This document shows, piece after piece, positions 41,399 to 51,551 of a stretch of DNA of 64,000 nucleotides. The notes beneath the pieces are model-generated. The model made no database searches. It was not told the DNA's origin and saw nothing but the letters and a program-made list of their open reading frames with translations. Position 1 is the stretch's first letter, and each line of letters opens with the position of its first letter. Position numbers and translations under genes: made by a program. The stretch is from Citrobacter braakii. Its GTDB lineage: Bacteria; Pseudomonadota; Gammaproteobacteria; Enterobacterales; Enterobacteriaceae. The stretch is from positions 248,001-312,000 of the forward strand of contig NZ_NAEW01000002.1 in the NCBI RefSeq assembly GCF_002075345.1, in the 5' to 3' direction.

Positions 41399-42367
41399 AT
41401 GACAATGCCAACTCATCAGTGCCCATGGCGGATGCAGGTTCATCACATCCATCAGGAAACGCCGGATGTATGGACAATTTCGTTGCTGTGCCACGACTAT
41501 TATCCGTACCGCGCCGGGCAGTATGCACTGGTCAGCGTACGTAATTCAGCGGACACGCTGCGTGCTTACACCCTCTCTTCAACGCCGGGCGTTAGCGAAT
41601 ACATCACGCTGACCATCCGCCGGATTGACGATGGCGCAGGCTCACAGTGGTTAACCCGCGACGTGAAGCGCGGCGACTATATCTGGCTGTCCGATGCAAT
41701 GGGTGAATTCACCTGTGAAGATAAAGCGGAAGACAGGTTCCTGATGCTGGCCGCTGGCTGTGGCGTCACGCCAATCATGTCAATGCGTCGCTGGTTGGCA
41801 AAATACCGCCCACAGGCAGATGTGCAGGTGATCTTTAACGTCCGTTCACCGCAAGATGTCATTTTTGCCGACGAATGGCGCGAGTACCCGGTGACCTTAG
41901 TTGCTGAAAACAATGCCACTGACGGTTTTGTTTCCGGCCGACTGACCACCGAACTGCTGCAAAGCGTACCGGACCTGGCTTCGCGCACCGTGATGACCTG
42001 CGGCCCGGCGCCGTATATGGATCTGGTCGAGAAAGAAGTCAACGCGCTGGGCGTGACACGCTTCTTTAAAGAGCAGTTCTTCACCCCGGTAGCTGAAGCC
42101 GCCACCAGCGGTCTGAAGTTCACCAAACTGCAGCCGGCAAAAGAGTTTTATGCGCCGGTAGGCAGTACGCTGCTGGAAGCGCTGGAAAGCAATAAAGTGC
42201 CGGTTGTCGCCGCATGCCGTGCGGGCGTTTGCGGCTGCTGCAAAACCAAAGTGGTTGACGGTAACTACACGGTCAGTAGCACCATGACGCTGACCGACGC
42301 AGAAATTGCTGAAGGTTATGTGCTGGCCTGCTCCTGTCATCCGCAGGGTGATTTAGTGCTGGCGTAA
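41399..42367 (+). CDS. hcr: Hcr, NADH oxidoreductase for Hcp
   Basis: NADH-dependent reductase that passes electrons to Hcp. 322 aa, as in E. coli. A flavin-binding ferredoxin-reductase domain (RAYTLSSTPG near residue 58) is followed by an NAD-binding domain (AAGCGVTPIMSM near 116). The C-terminal plant-type [2Fe-2S] ferredoxin domain has ligands in CRAGVCGCC and the final CSC. Cotranscribed with hcp and closed by a strong terminator. Confidence 0.97.
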   Translation: MTMPTHQCPWRMQVHHIHQETPDVWTISLLCHDYYPYRAGQYALVSVRNSADTLRAYTLSSTPGVSEYITLTIRRIDDGAGSQWLTRDVKRGDYIWLSDAMGEFTCEDKAEDRFLMLAAGCGVTPIMSMRRWLAKYRPQADVQVIFNVRSPQDVIFADEWREYPVTLVAENNATDGFVSGRLTTELLQSVPDLASRTVMTCGPAPYMDLVEKEVNALGVTRFFKEQFFTPVAEAATSGLKFTKLQPAKEFYAPVGSTLLEALESNKVPVVAACRAGVCGCCKTKVVDGNYTVSSTMTLTDAEIAEGYVLACSCHPQGDLVLA

Positions 42368-42390
42368 TTGACCGATATCTGATGTGCAAA

Positions 42391-42423
42391 AGGCTACCCG
42401 GTTATATCGGGTGGCCTTTTTTT
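42391..42423 (+). terminator. hcp-hcr terminator
   Basis: GGCTACCCG pairs with CGGGTGGCC (one wobble or mismatch) and is followed by seven T. It separates hcr from the next gene. Confidence 0.85.
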
Positions 42424-42568
42424 ATGCTGTCAGACGCTGCAAAATTCCGATTTTTTCACCCTCCGAGGCAAAATACCGCCCTCTTCCTGCGAATTATCGA
42501 CCACACTTACCTGGCACAGGTTAAGCAAAACCCCGACTACCACGTCGAACTTTCTACAAAGGATCCCC

Positions 42569-44185
42569 ATGAAAAAAGTGGCCATCGTCGGCGTAGGTCC
42601 CACCGGAATTTATACGTTTCATGCCCTCGTTGAGCGCGGTGAACCGCTGGAGATACAGCTTTATGAGCAAGCTGAGGAAGCTGGCATAGGCATGCCTTAT
42701 AACAGCGACAACAACGCAGACCACATGCTGGCCAATATAGCCAGCATTGAGATCCCGCCGATTTATATCAGTTATCTGACGTGGCTACAGAATCAAAGCG
42801 ATGAATACCTGGCGCAGTTTCGGCTTGAACGTACATCGTTGCATGAGCGGCAATTTTTGCCCCGCGTGATCCTCGGCGACTATTATCGCGATCGTTTTTT
42901 AGCCATTGTCGATAAAGCGCAAAGATCCGGGTTCACAATTCGCGTATATGAATCAAGTAAAGTCACCGACCTGCAAGCAAACCCGACTGGGGTCTCCCTG
43001 TGGATCAATCACGCGTCACAGCCCGTCGAAGTGGATTTCGCCGCTATCGCCAGCGGTCATCTGTGGCCAGAAACTGATGCTCAAGCACGCAAGTTTTTCC
43101 CCAGTCCGTGGACCGGCCTGATGGAGGCGCAGATTAGCGCTTGCAGGGTGGGTATTCTGGGCACCTCGCTAAGCGCTATCGACGCGGCGATGGCCGTGGT
43201 CAGTCAGCATGGTAACTTCACCACCAATACCGACCGTTCACTGCAGTTCACGCGTAAACCCGACAGCCAAAACCTGAAGCTGACCCTGATGTCGCGCAGC
43301 GGTGTGCTGCCTGAAGCGGATTTTTACTGCCCTCTTCCCTATGAACCGCTGAATATCGTGACGAAAGAAGCGATTGAAAACGCCATTGCCGAGGGCCAAA
43401 ACGGATTACTGGACCGCATCTTCCGGCTTATTGTGCAACAACTGCAAGACGCGGCCCCAGGGTGGTGCCAACAGGTTGCACTTGCAACGCTTAACGCCGA
43501 CACATTCCCCGAGGTCTATTTTGCCGACAGGCTCAAGCATGACCCTTTTGACTGGGCGAGGCGTAACCTGGTGGAGGTTGAACGCAACAAGCAGGAACAA
43601 CATACCGTCGCCTGGCGCTATACCTTATTGCGCCTACACGAGGTTATTGAAGAGATCGTTCCTCATCTTGATGCTAGCGACGAAAAACGTTTCAGGCACG
43701 GACTGGCGCGCGTCTTTATTGATAACTATGCGGCGATCCCGTCTGAATCTATCCGCCGATTGCTGGCTCTGCACGATGCCGGGCTGATTGAGATCCTCGC
43801 ACTCGGCAAGGATTATGAGCGTACAAATAAGCAGGAAAGGACGGTCATTTACCACCACGGTCAACGCAGTGAATTTGATGTATTTATTGACGCCCGAGGA
43901 CAACGGGCATTGCAGAGCAAAGATATTCCGTTCCCAACGCTACGCGATCAACTGCTGGCCTGTGGCGATGAGATCCCGGATATCGGCGAAGATTACACGC
44001 TGCAAGCACCGGAAAACGCCCGCAACCGCATCGCCTTTGGCGGACTGCCGTGGTTGATGCACGACCGTCCCTTTATTCAGGGGCTGGTGGTTAGCGCTGA
44101 AATAGGTGCGGCGATGGCAAAGGCATTGACGCAACGAGCACTGAAACGTCGGCACAAACTGTGGAGCAGTGACGAGATGGATTAG
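42569..44185 (+). CDS. YdhS-like FAD/NAD(P)-binding protein
   Basis: 538-aa cytoplasmic flavoprotein of the FAD-NAD(P)-binding (NAD_binding_9) type. The N-terminal Rossmann motif is VAIVGVGPTGIYT (residues 4-16), followed by the family block EEAGIGMPYNSDNNADHML. A second nucleotide-binding fold starts around 192 (VGILGTSLSAIDA), and the C-terminus keeps DVFIDARGQRAL and PWLMHDRPFIQGL. It is a clear homologue of E. coli YdhS (534 aa), whose substrate is not known. In E. coli, ydhS lies elsewhere and hcr is next to poxB, so this is an accessory gene here. A GGAT ribosome site precedes it; the hcr terminator suggests its own promoter. It is convergent with the DoxX gene. Confidence 0.85.
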   Translation: MKKVAIVGVGPTGIYTFHALVERGEPLEIQLYEQAEEAGIGMPYNSDNNADHMLANIASIEIPPIYISYLTWLQNQSDEYLAQFRLERTSLHERQFLPRVILGDYYRDRFLAIVDKAQRSGFTIRVYESSKVTDLQANPTGVSLWINHASQPVEVDFAAIASGHLWPETDAQARKFFPSPWTGLMEAQISACRVGILGTSLSAIDAAMAVVSQHGNFTTNTDRSLQFTRKPDSQNLKLTLMSRSGVLPEADFYCPLPYEPLNIVTKEAIENAIAEGQNGLLDRIFRLIVQQLQDAAPGWCQQVALATLNADTFPEVYFADRLKHDPFDWARRNLVEVERNKQEQHTVAWRYTLLRLHEVIEEIVPHLDASDEKRFRHGLARVFIDNYAAIPSESIRRLLALHDAGLIEILALGKDYERTNKQERTVIYHHGQRSEFDVFIDARGQRALQSKDIPFPTLRDQLLACGDEIPDIGEDYTLQAPENARNRIAFGGLPWLMHDRPFIQGLVVSAEIGAAMAKALTQRALKRRHKLWSSDEMD

Positions 44186-44202
44186 CGGCCAGACTTAATG
44201 GC

Positions 44203-44234
44203 GAGGCGGAGATAGGTTAACGCGTCCCCGCCTC
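44203..44234. terminator. Weak hairpin between convergent accessory genes
   Basis: GAGGCGG (44203-44209) pairs with CCGCCTC (44228-44234) in the 72-bp gap between the YdhS-like and DoxX genes. There is no good T-run, so it may be a weak shared terminator. Confidence 0.35.
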
Positions 44235-44257
44235 TGTCTTGATTCTCGGATGGCAAA

Positions 44258-44692
44258 CTATCGCCAGGCCGAGTTTTCGGCAACGGAGAAACGCCCCGCG
44301 CCCAAAAATGCCACGGCCAGAGCGCCGATGAAGAAATACACCAGACTTTCAATTGCCCATGCGCCGGTTTTATCCAGTGACCAGGTTTCACCCATCCCGA
44401 CCATCAGCCATGCCACCACCATCGTAAACGCGAGCCCCAACGCCGCCGGACGCGTCAGGATCCCAAGAATAATCAGACACGGTGCCACAACCTCTCCCAG
44501 CAGAACGCCATACGCAATAAAGCCAGGGAAACCTTTCGCTATCAGCATGCCACTGATGCCATCAATACCCGCGAACAGTTTATGCAGCCCATGAAACAGC
44601 ATTAATCCCCCCACGGCAATACGTAACAAAAACTTGCCAAAATCTTCATGAGTCAGTACCCGGTTAACTGTATTTAATAGTTTTATAACCAT
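44258..44692 (-). CDS. DoxX-family membrane protein
   Basis: 144-aa integral membrane protein of the DoxX family. It has about four hydrophobic segments (roughly 20-40, 55-80, 83-100 and 112-135) and the family features LLRIAVGGLMLFHGLHKL and the GILTRPAA loop. DoxX proteins are linked to quinone-dependent or thiosulfate oxidation and redox stress in some bacteria, but most have no assigned substrate. It lies between the YdhS-like gene and poxB, on the opposite strand to both, and divergent from poxB across a 152-bp gap that holds a Fur-like site. Not present at this place in E. coli. Confidence 0.8.
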   Translation of the reverse strand: MVIKLLNTVNRVLTHEDFGKFLLRIAVGGLMLFHGLHKLFAGIDGISGMLIAKGFPGFIAYGVLLGEVVAPCLIILGILTRPAALGLAFTMVVAWLMVGMGETWSLDKTGAWAIESLVYFFIGALAVAFLGAGRFSVAENSAWR

Positions 44693-44772
44693 TTGAATTT
44701 ATTCCTTGTTTCACCATGTCCAATAACAAACTACGCTTAATACAGGCTTAATGAAACCTGCCGGAAATAAGA

Positions 44773-44791
44773 GGTAATGATAAGCATAACT
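44773..44791. promoter_or_regulatory. Candidate Fur box between the DoxX gene and poxB
   Basis: GGTAATGATAAGCATAACT matches 14 of 19 positions of the Fur consensus GATAATGATAATCATTATC. It lies 81 bp upstream of the DoxX gene and 54 bp upstream of poxB. poxB is not known as a Fur target in E. coli, so the DoxX gene is the likelier target if the site is real. Confidence 0.35.
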
Positions 44792-44844
44792 ATTATCTTC
44801 ATCTAAACTTGTAACCGGTATCACATTAAAGGAGAAGGAAAACC

Positions 44845-46563
44845 ATGAAACAAACGGTTGCCGCTTTTATTGCTAAAACACTCGAACAAGCTGGCGTTAA
44901 ACGCATTTGGGGTGTGACGGGTGACTCGCTAAATGGCCTTAGTGACAGTCTGAATCGTATGGGAACGATTGACTGGATGCCAACCCGTCATGAAGAGGTT
45001 GCGGCCTTCGCCGCGGGAGCTGAAGCGCAGTTGACGGGAGAACTGGCCGTCTGCGCAGGCTCGTGTGGACCAGGCAACCTGCACCTGATTAACGGACTGT
45101 TTGATTGCCACCGCAACCACGTCCCGGTACTGGCAATTGCCGCACACATTCCATCCAGTGAGATAGGCAGCGGTTATTTTCAGGAGACCCACCCGCAAGA
45201 GTTGTTTCGCGAATGTAGCCACTATTGCGAGCTGGTTTCCAGCCCTGAACAGATCCCACAAGTGCTGGCAATTGCCATGCGTAAAGCGGTGCTCAACCGC
45301 GGCGTCTCCGTGGTGGTATTACCCGGCGACGTTGCGCTGAAGCCAGCACCTGAAAGCGCCAGCACTCACTGGTATCATGCGCCGCTCCCGGTGGTCACTC
45401 CGGAAGAAGAAGAGCTCAGAAAACTAGCGCAACTGCTACGCTACTCCAGCAATATCGCCCTGATGTGCGGCAGCGGCTGCGCCGGTGCGCATAAAGAACT
45501 GGTTGAGTTTGCTGCTAAAATAAAAGCGCCGATTGTGCACGCCCTGCGTGGTAAAGAGCATGTGGAGTACGACAACCCTTACGACGTGGGCATGACCGGG
45601 CTGATCGGCTTTTCATCCGGCTTCCATACCATGATGAATGCCGACACGCTGATCCTGCTAGGTACCCAGTTCCCCTATCGCCCGTTCTACCCCACCGACG
45701 CCAAGATTATTCAGATTGATATCAATCCGGCGAGCATTGGCGCGCACAGTAAAGTTGATATGGCGCTGGTAGGCGATATTAAATCCACACTCCGCACCCT
45801 GCTGCCGCTGGTGGAAGAAAAAACCGATCGGCAGTTCCTGGATAAAGCGCTGGAACACTATCGTGAGGCGCGTAAAGGGCTGGATGATTTAGCCAAACCC
45901 AGCGATAAAGCCATTCATCCGCAGTATCTGGCGCAGCAGATCAGCCACTTTGCCGCTGACGACGCCATCTTCACCTGCGACGTTGGCACGCCAACGGTGT
46001 GGGCAGCACGTTATCTGAAAATGAACGGTAAACGCCGTCTGATCGGTTCGTTTAACCACGGGTCGATGGCCAATGCCATGCCGCAGGCGCTCGGCGCACA
46101 AGCGACCGAACCGGGACGTCAGGTTGTCGCAATGTGCGGTGACGGTGGTTTTAGCATGCTGATGGGCGACTTTCTGTCGGTTGTGCAAATGAAGCTGCCG
46201 GTGAAGATTATTGTCTTCAACAACAGCGTGTTGGGGTTTGTGGCGATGGAGATGAAAGCTGGCGGTTATCTGACCGACGGCACCGAACTGCACGATACAA
46301 ATTTCGCACGGATTGCCGAGGCTTGCGGCATCACGGGCATTCGCGTGGAGAAATCCTCAGAGGTTGATGAAGCGCTGCAAAGGGCGATGTCGATTGACGG
46401 TCCGGTGCTGGTCGATGTGGTCGTCGCGAAAGAAGAACTGGCGATCCCGCCGCAGATCAAACTCGAACAAGCTAAAGGTTTTAGCCTGTATATGCTGCGC
46501 GCAATCATCAGCGGGCGCGGTGATGAAGTGATCGAACTGGCGAAAACTAACTGGCTCAGGTAA
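44845..46563 (+). CDS. poxB: Pyruvate:quinone oxidoreductase (pyruvate oxidase)
   Basis: Peripheral membrane flavoenzyme that decarboxylates pyruvate to acetate and CO2 and passes electrons to ubiquinone; in E. coli it is an RpoS-dependent stationary-phase enzyme. 572 aa, as in E. coli. Catalytic Glu50 is in RHEEVAAF, and the thiamine-pyrophosphate motif begins [12 protein letters not shown] near residue 432. The C-terminal lipid-binding helix (about 550-572) is intact. It has a strong AAGGAGAAGG ribosome site. ltaE follows after 36 bp. Confidence 0.97.
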   Translation: MKQTVAAFIAKTLEQAGVKRIWGVTGDSLNGLSDSLNRMGTIDWMPTRHEEVAAFAAGAEAQLTGELAVCAGSCGPGNLHLINGLFDCHRNHVPVLAIAAHIPSSEIGSGYFQETHPQELFRECSHYCELVSSPEQIPQVLAIAMRKAVLNRGVSVVVLPGDVALKPAPESASTHWYHAPLPVVTPEEEELRKLAQLLRYSSNIALMCGSGCAGAHKELVEFAAKIKAPIVHALRGKEHVEYDNPYDVGMTGLIGFSSGFHTMMNADTLILLGTQFPYRPFYPTDAKIIQIDINPASIGAHSKVDMALVGDIKSTLRTLLPLVEEKTDRQFLDKALEHYREARKGLDDLAKPSDKAIHPQYLAQQISHFAADDAIFTCDVGTPTVWAARYLKMNGKRRLIGSFNHGSMANAMPQALGAQATEPGRQVVAMCGDGGFSMLMGDFLSVVQMKLPVKIIVFNNSVLGFVAMEMKAGGYLTDGTELHDTNFARIAEACGITGIRVEKSSEVDEALQRAMSIDGPVLVDVVVAKEELAIPPQIKLEQAKGFSLYMLRAIISGRGDEVIELAKTNWLR

Positions 46564-46599
46564 AACAGAGGGCATTACCTCACTTAAAAAGGAATGCCC

Positions 46600-47601
46600 G
46601 TGATTGATTTACGCAGTGATACCGTCACCCGACCAAGTCGCGCCATGCTCGAAGAGATGATGGCCGCCCCGGTCGGGGACGACGTCTACGGTGATGACCC
46701 TACCGTTAATGCCCTCCAGCAATACGCAGCCGAGCTTGCTGGCAAAGAAGCCGCAATTTTCTTACCCACAGGCACTCAGGCGAACCTGGTGGCTCTCCTC
46801 AGCCATTGTCAGCGCGGGGAAGAGTATATCGCCGGTCAGGGCGCGCATAACTATCTCTACGAAGCGGGTGGCGCAGCGGTGCTCGGCAGCATTCAACCGC
46901 AACCTATCGACGCCATGCCGGATGGCTCTTTGCCGCTGGACAAAGTGGCGGCAAAAATCAAAGCGGACGATATCCATTTTGCCCGCACGCGTCTGCTCAG
47001 CCTGGAAAACACCCACAACGGCAAAGTGCTACCACGCGAGTATCTGAAAGAGGCCTGGGAATTTACCCGTGAGCGCAATCTTGCGCTGCATGTCGACGGC
47101 GCGCGTATTTTTAACGCCATCGTCGCCTATGGCTGTGAGTTAAAAGATGTCACGCAATACTGCGATTCGTTCACCATTTGTCTCTCCAAAGGTTTAGGAA
47201 CGCCGGTAGGCTCATTGCTGGTCGGCAGCCACGAGTACATCAAGCGCGCCATTCGCTGGCGTAAAATGACCGGCGGCGGAATGCGTCAGGCCGGTATTCT
47301 GGCGGCGGCGGGACTGTATGCGCTGAAAAATAACGTGTCGCGTTTACAAGAAGACCATGACAACGCCGCCTGGATGGCGGAACAACTGCGCGAAGCCGGA
47401 GCGGACGTCATGCGCCACGACACCAACATGCTGTTTGTCCGCGTTGGCGAAGAACACGCTGCGGCACTGGGCGAGTACATGAAAGCGCAAGGCGTGCTGA
47501 TTAACGCCTCGCCGATTGTGCGTCTGGTGATGCATCTGGACGTATCGCGTGAACAGCTTGCTGAAGTCGTCGCCCACTGGCGCGCTTTTTTAACCCGCTA
47601 A
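46600..47601 (+). CDS. ltaE: Low-specificity L-threonine aldolase
   Basis: Pyridoxal-phosphate enzyme that splits L-threonine and L-allo-threonine to glycine and acetaldehyde. 333 aa, as in E. coli. The phosphate-binding turn is [12 protein letters not shown], the cofactor-stacking residues lie in [10 protein letters not shown], and the Schiff-base lysine (about Lys197) is in [13 protein letters not shown] chose GTG at 46600: the AAAGGA ribosome site is about 7 nt before it, but almost touches the ATG at 46594. Probably cotranscribed with poxB and ybjT. Confidence 0.95.
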   Translation: MIDLRSDTVTRPSRAMLEEMMAAPVGDDVYGDDPTVNALQQYAAELAGKEAAIFLPTGTQANLVALLSHCQRGEEYIAGQGAHNYLYEAGGAAVLGSIQPQPIDAMPDGSLPLDKVAAKIKADDIHFARTRLLSLENTHNGKVLPREYLKEAWEFTRERNLALHVDGARIFNAIVAYGCELKDVTQYCDSFTICLSKGLGTPVGSLLVGSHEYIKRAIRWRKMTGGGMRQAGILAAAGLYALKNNVSRLQEDHDNAAWMAEQLREAGADVMRHDTNMLFVRVGEEHAAALGEYMKAQGVLINASPIVRLVMHLDVSREQLAEVVAHWRAFLTR

Positions 47602-47611
47602 GGAGATGGGC

Positions 47612-49045
47612 GTGCCGCAACGGATTTTGGTTCTTGGCGCCAGTGGCTACATTGGTCAGCATCTGGTACAGGCGCTCAGTCAGCAAGGGCATCAGGTGCT
47701 GGCTGCGGCACGCCGCATCGAGCGACTGGAAAAGCAGCAGTTGGCCAACGTCAGTTGCCATAAGGTCGATTTGAATTGGCCAGATAACCTAACGCCGCTG
47801 CTGACCGGCGTTGATACGGTCTATTACCTGGTCCATGGCATGGGAGAAGGCGGTGATTTTATCGCCCATGAGCGCCAGGTAGCAATGAACGTGCGCGATG
47901 CGCTACGTGATACGCCAGTCAAACAGCTTATTTTCCTGAGCTCATTACAGGCTCCCCGGCATGAACAATCCGATCATCTGCGTGCGCGACAGATAACCGC
48001 GGACACCCTGCGCGAATCAGGCGTGCCGATGACCGAATTGCGCGCTGGTATTATCGTAGGGGCAGGTTCTGCCGCCTTTGAAGTGATGCGCGACATGGTC
48101 TACAACCTGCCGGTACTCACCCCTCCGCGCTGGGTGCGCTCGCGTACCACACCTATCGCGCTGGAGAATTTAATGTACTACCTGGTGGCGTTGTTGGATC
48201 ATCCTACACGCCAACACCGCGTGCTCGAAGCCGCCGGGCCGCAGGTATTGAGCTATCAGGAGCAGTTCGAGCATTTTATGGCGGTCAGCGGTAAACATCG
48301 CCTGCTCATCCCTGTCCCCTTTCCTACCCGCTGGATTTCGGTCTGGTTTTTGAACGTCATAACGTCAGTGCCGCCGACCACGGCAAAAGCGCTGATACAG
48401 GGGTTAAAACACGACCTGCTGGCCGATGACACCGAATTACGCACGCTGATCCCGCAAAAGCTGATTGCCTTTGATGACGCGGTGCGCAGCACGTTGAAAG
48501 AAGAAGAAAAGCTGGTCAATTCCAGCGACTGGGGTTACGACGCGCAGGCATTTGCCCGCTGGCGCCCCGAATATGGCTATTTCGCTAAACAAGCTGGCTT
48601 TAGCGTTGAAACCTCCGCCAGTCGGCAGGCGCTGTGGCAGGTGGTGAATCGCCTCGGCGGCAAAGAAGGCTATTTCTTTGGCAATATTTTATGGAAAACG
48701 CGCGCGGCGTTGGACCTGCTGGTCGGCCATAAGCTGGCGAAAGGCAGACCGCAACACTCTCTGTTGCAGGTTGGCGATACCGTTGATAGCTGGAAAGTTA
48801 TCATCGTTGAGCCAGAAAAACAGCTGACGCTGCTGTTTGGGATGAAAGCGCCAGGATTGGGTCGACTGAGCTTCACGCTGGAAGATAAAGGCGACCACCG
48901 ACGCATTGATGTCCGCGCCTGGTGGCATCCGCACGGCATGCCAGGCCTCTTCTATTGGCTGCTGATGATCCCGGCGCATCTGTTCATTTTTAGAGGGATG
49001 GCGAAGCGTATTGCTAAACTTGCAGAACAAATCACAGACTCATGA
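47612..49045 (+). CDS. ybjT: YbjT, NAD(P)-binding protein with DUF2867 domain
   Basis: 477 aa, close to my recollection of 476 aa for E. coli. An atypical short-chain dehydrogenase fold ([10 protein letters not shown] near residue 9; about 1-290) is followed by a C-terminal DUF2867 domain (about 320-470) ending in hydrophobic segments that may bind the membrane. The enzymatic function is not known. I chose GTG at 47612 because AGGAG (47601-47605) directly abuts the ATG at 47606 but is 6 nt from the GTG, and GTG gives the family N-terminus [12 protein letters not shown]. It starts 10 bp after ltaE. Confidence 0.92.
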   Translation: MPQRILVLGASGYIGQHLVQALSQQGHQVLAAARRIERLEKQQLANVSCHKVDLNWPDNLTPLLTGVDTVYYLVHGMGEGGDFIAHERQVAMNVRDALRDTPVKQLIFLSSLQAPRHEQSDHLRARQITADTLRESGVPMTELRAGIIVGAGSAAFEVMRDMVYNLPVLTPPRWVRSRTTPIALENLMYYLVALLDHPTRQHRVLEAAGPQVLSYQEQFEHFMAVSGKHRLLIPVPFPTRWISVWFLNVITSVPPTTAKALIQGLKHDLLADDTELRTLIPQKLIAFDDAVRSTLKEEEKLVNSSDWGYDAQAFARWRPEYGYFAKQAGFSVETSASRQALWQVVNRLGGKEGYFFGNILWKTRAALDLLVGHKLAKGRPQHSLLQVGDTVDSWKVIIVEPEKQLTLLFGMKAPGLGRLSFTLEDKGDHRRIDVRAWWHPHGMPGLFYWLLMIPAHLFIFRGMAKRIAKLAEQITDS

Positions 49046-49139
49046 TAAAAAGAGCCTGTATTCTTTCATGTTTCCCATTGCATACAGACGAAATTCACGG
49101 AAGAATGCGCACGACGTTTTTTAAACACAGTGGATTGAT

Positions 49140-50153
49140 ATGAAGGTACTGGTTACCGGAGCCACCAGCGGCTTAGGCCGAAACGCGGTTGAGTTTTTAT
49201 GCAGCAAAGGCGTCAGCGTCAGAGCTACCGGTCGCAACGAAGCGATGGGCAAGCTGCTGGAGAAAATGGGCGCAGAGTTTGTGCATGCCGATTTGACCGA
49301 GCTGGTCTCTTCGCAGGCAAAAGTGATGCTCGCCGGTATCGATACGCTGTGGCACTGCTCCAGTTTTACCTCACCATGGGGAACTCAGGAAGCCTTCGAT
49401 CTGGCCAACGTTCGCGCAACCCGCCGTCTGGGCGAGTGGGCCGTGGCCTGGGGCGTTCGTAACTTCATTCATATCTCATCACCGTCGCTCTATTTCGATT
49501 ATCACCACCATCGCGATATCAAAGAGGACTTCCGCCCCCAACGCTTCGCCAATGAATTCGCCCGCAGTAAAGCGGCTGGCGAAGATGTGATTGCGTTGCT
49601 GACACAGGCCAACCCGCAGACCCGTTTTACGGTATTGCGTCCGCAAAGCTTGTTCGGACCACACGATAAAGTTTTTATCCCGCGCCTGGCCCATATGATG
49701 TACCACTACGGCAGCATTCTGTTGCCGCACGGCGGAAGTGCGCTGGTGGATATGACCTACTACGAGAATGCGGTGCACGCGATGTGGCTGGCAAGTCAGC
49801 AAGCCTGCGATAATCTGCCGTCGGGTCGTGCGTACAACATTACCAACGGCGAGCATCGCACCCTGCGCAGTATTGTGCAGAAACTCATCGACGAGCTAAA
49901 TATTGATTGTCGTATCCGATCCGTGCCCTACCCGATGCTGGATATGATTGCCCGCAGCATGGAGCGGTTAGGCAATAAATCGGCGAAAGAGCCAAAGCTT
50001 ACGCATTACGGCGTCTCGAAGCTGAATTTTGACTTTACGCTGGATACCACCCGCGCTCAGGAAGAATTAGGTTATCAGCCCGTTGTGACGCTGGATGAAG
50101 GGATTGAGCGTACCGCGGCCTGGCTGCGTGACCACGGCAAGCTGCCGCGTTAA
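49140..50153 (+). CDS. ybjS: YbjS, extended short-chain dehydrogenase/epimerase-like protein
   Basis: 337 aa, as in E. coli. An NAD(P)-binding fold with [10 protein letters not shown] at 7-16, of the 3-beta-hydroxysteroid dehydrogenase/epimerase type. At the expected YxxxK catalytic site the sequence reads FARSK, with Phe in place of Tyr, so either the activity or the alignment is unusual. Function is unknown. It lies 94 bp after ybjT. Its 3' end overlaps that of amiD by 4 nt (convergent). Confidence 0.92.
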   Translation: MKVLVTGATSGLGRNAVEFLCSKGVSVRATGRNEAMGKLLEKMGAEFVHADLTELVSSQAKVMLAGIDTLWHCSSFTSPWGTQEAFDLANVRATRRLGEWAVAWGVRNFIHISSPSLYFDYHHHRDIKEDFRPQRFANEFARSKAAGEDVIALLTQANPQTRFTVLRPQSLFGPHDKVFIPRLAHMMYHYGSILLPHGGSALVDMTYYENAVHAMWLASQQACDNLPSGRAYNITNGEHRTLRSIVQKLIDELNIDCRIRSVPYPMLDMIARSMERLGNKSAKEPKLTHYGVSKLNFDFTLDTTRAQEELGYQPVVTLDEGIERTAAWLRDHGKLPR

Positions 50154-50980
50154 CCCTGCCCGTATTTCTCCAGTAACGCTTCGGCAATCGCCTGAGTTTC
50201 TGCATCCGCCACGCCGTTCCACAAGGTCGGGCGGAAGTGCATCTGGAAGGCCATAATCACCCGCCGCTGTTCACGCGGCGTCATTTCAGGTTTTACCTCA
50301 TAACCATAGCGCGACAGCAGATCGAGCAATGATGAGGTTTCTACCGGTGCATCGGGCGCTCGCCCGGCAAGATAAAACGCCACTCGCTGAGCATCCGGCC
50401 ACGCGCCAATTCCTTGCGCAGCCAGTTCTTCCCATGGAAACAGCGGACCTGGATCGTCCTTGCGCTGCGGTGCGACATCCGCATGGGCCACCACGTTCTG
50501 TGGTTTTATGTCATAACGGGCAATAATATCTTTCGCCAAGGGGATTAACGCCTGAATTTGCGCGGGTTCAAACGGCGCAAAATACTTGCTGCCCGCCGAT
50601 TTTTGCCAGCCACGGTTTTCCAGCTCAATGCCGATCGAGGTATCGTTAATTCGCGTAGCGCCGCGCCAGAAGCTAATCCCCGCATGCCAGGCCAGATCTT
50701 TTTCCGCTACCAGTTGCCAGATACGCGGTTTGCCGTGGTAGAGCGGCGGCACTGCCGGGATCAGATAGTGCGAGCTGACGTTTTTATCAGTCAGCGTAGC
50801 CAGAGAAGAGTCGAAATCATCGGCCGTGTAATGGATAACCAGCACTTTAATGCGCGGGTAAGCAGCCTGTGCCTGACGACGGGTATCTAACTGATACCCG
50901 TCTTTGTCGACAATCCCTTTTTCGCCAGCACATCCTACCAGCAGCAGCGTTAATGCCAGCAGAGACAACAAACGCTTCAT
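50150..50980 (-). CDS. amiD: AmiD, outer-membrane N-acetylmuramoyl-L-alanine amidase
   Basis: Zinc amidase_2-type lipoprotein that cleaves the amide between N-acetylmuramic or anhydro-muramic acid and the peptide, acting in peptidoglycan turnover. 276 aa, as in E. coli. The signal peptide ends in lipobox LVGCys17. The catalytic domain shows [18 protein letters not shown] and [16 protein letters not shown] with the zinc ligands, and a C-terminal peptidoglycan-binding-like region follows. Its start overlaps the ybjQ stop by 4 nt. Confidence 0.95.
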
Positions 50981-51300
50981 CGGCGAGTTTTCACCGCGGT
51001 GCCGCTGACGCTCACCATCAGCATGCTACCGTCTTTGCCCACGGTTTCGTAATCGATATCGATACCGACTACCGCATCAGCACCGAGCGCTTTTGCCTGT
51101 TCACCAAGCTCCTGAAAAGCAATTTCACGCGCTTTACGCAGCTCTTTTTCATACGCGCCGGAGCGACCGCCGACGATATCGCGAATGCCGGCGAAGAAAT
51201 CGCGGAAGATATTCGCGCCTAAAATGGCTTCGCCAGTCACAACACCGCAGTATTCCACGATGCTCTGCCCTTCCAGCGTAGGGGTAGTCGAAAACTGCAT
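50977..51300 (-). CDS. ybjQ: YbjQ, UPF0145 (YbjQ/heavy-metal-binding-like) protein
   Basis: 107-aa protein of the UPF0145 family, which forms small oligomeric alpha/beta assemblies; function unknown. Family blocks [21 protein letters not shown], in two parts, and [18 protein letters not shown] are present. The upstream gene of a ybjQ-amiD pair coupled by ATGA. An ERIC element lies in its upstream spacer. Confidence 0.93.
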
Positions 51301-51391
51301 GGTAAATCTCCTTTTTGCGCTAAGAGCACGATCTCAAAAGCATTATCGAACCGATCCACTATCATTGAAAGGATATATTCTTTACACAAAA

Positions 51392-51501
51392 TAATTCGAG
51401 TTGCAGGAAGGCGGCAAGAGAGTGAATCCCCAGGAGCATAGATAACTATGTGACTGGGGTGAACGCACGTAGCCAACGCACAAGCAACTTGAAGTATGAC
51501 A
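51392..51501. repeat. ERIC (enterobacterial repetitive intergenic consensus) element
   Basis: About 110 bp forming a long imperfect hairpin. The outer arms are TTCGAGTTGC and GCAACTTGAA, and the central core GTGAATCCCCAGGAGC...TGTGACTGGGGTGAACG is the hallmark of ERIC (the stretch used for ERIC primers). The tip CATAG-ATAA-CTATG is a perfect small palindrome. It lies between the divergent genes ybjQ and ybjP, where it would be transcribed in the leader of one or both. Confidence 0.92.
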
Positions 51502-51551
51502 TGTAAATCAACGTAGAACACTAATAGTAGAAAGCTAATAAGGAAATCATT

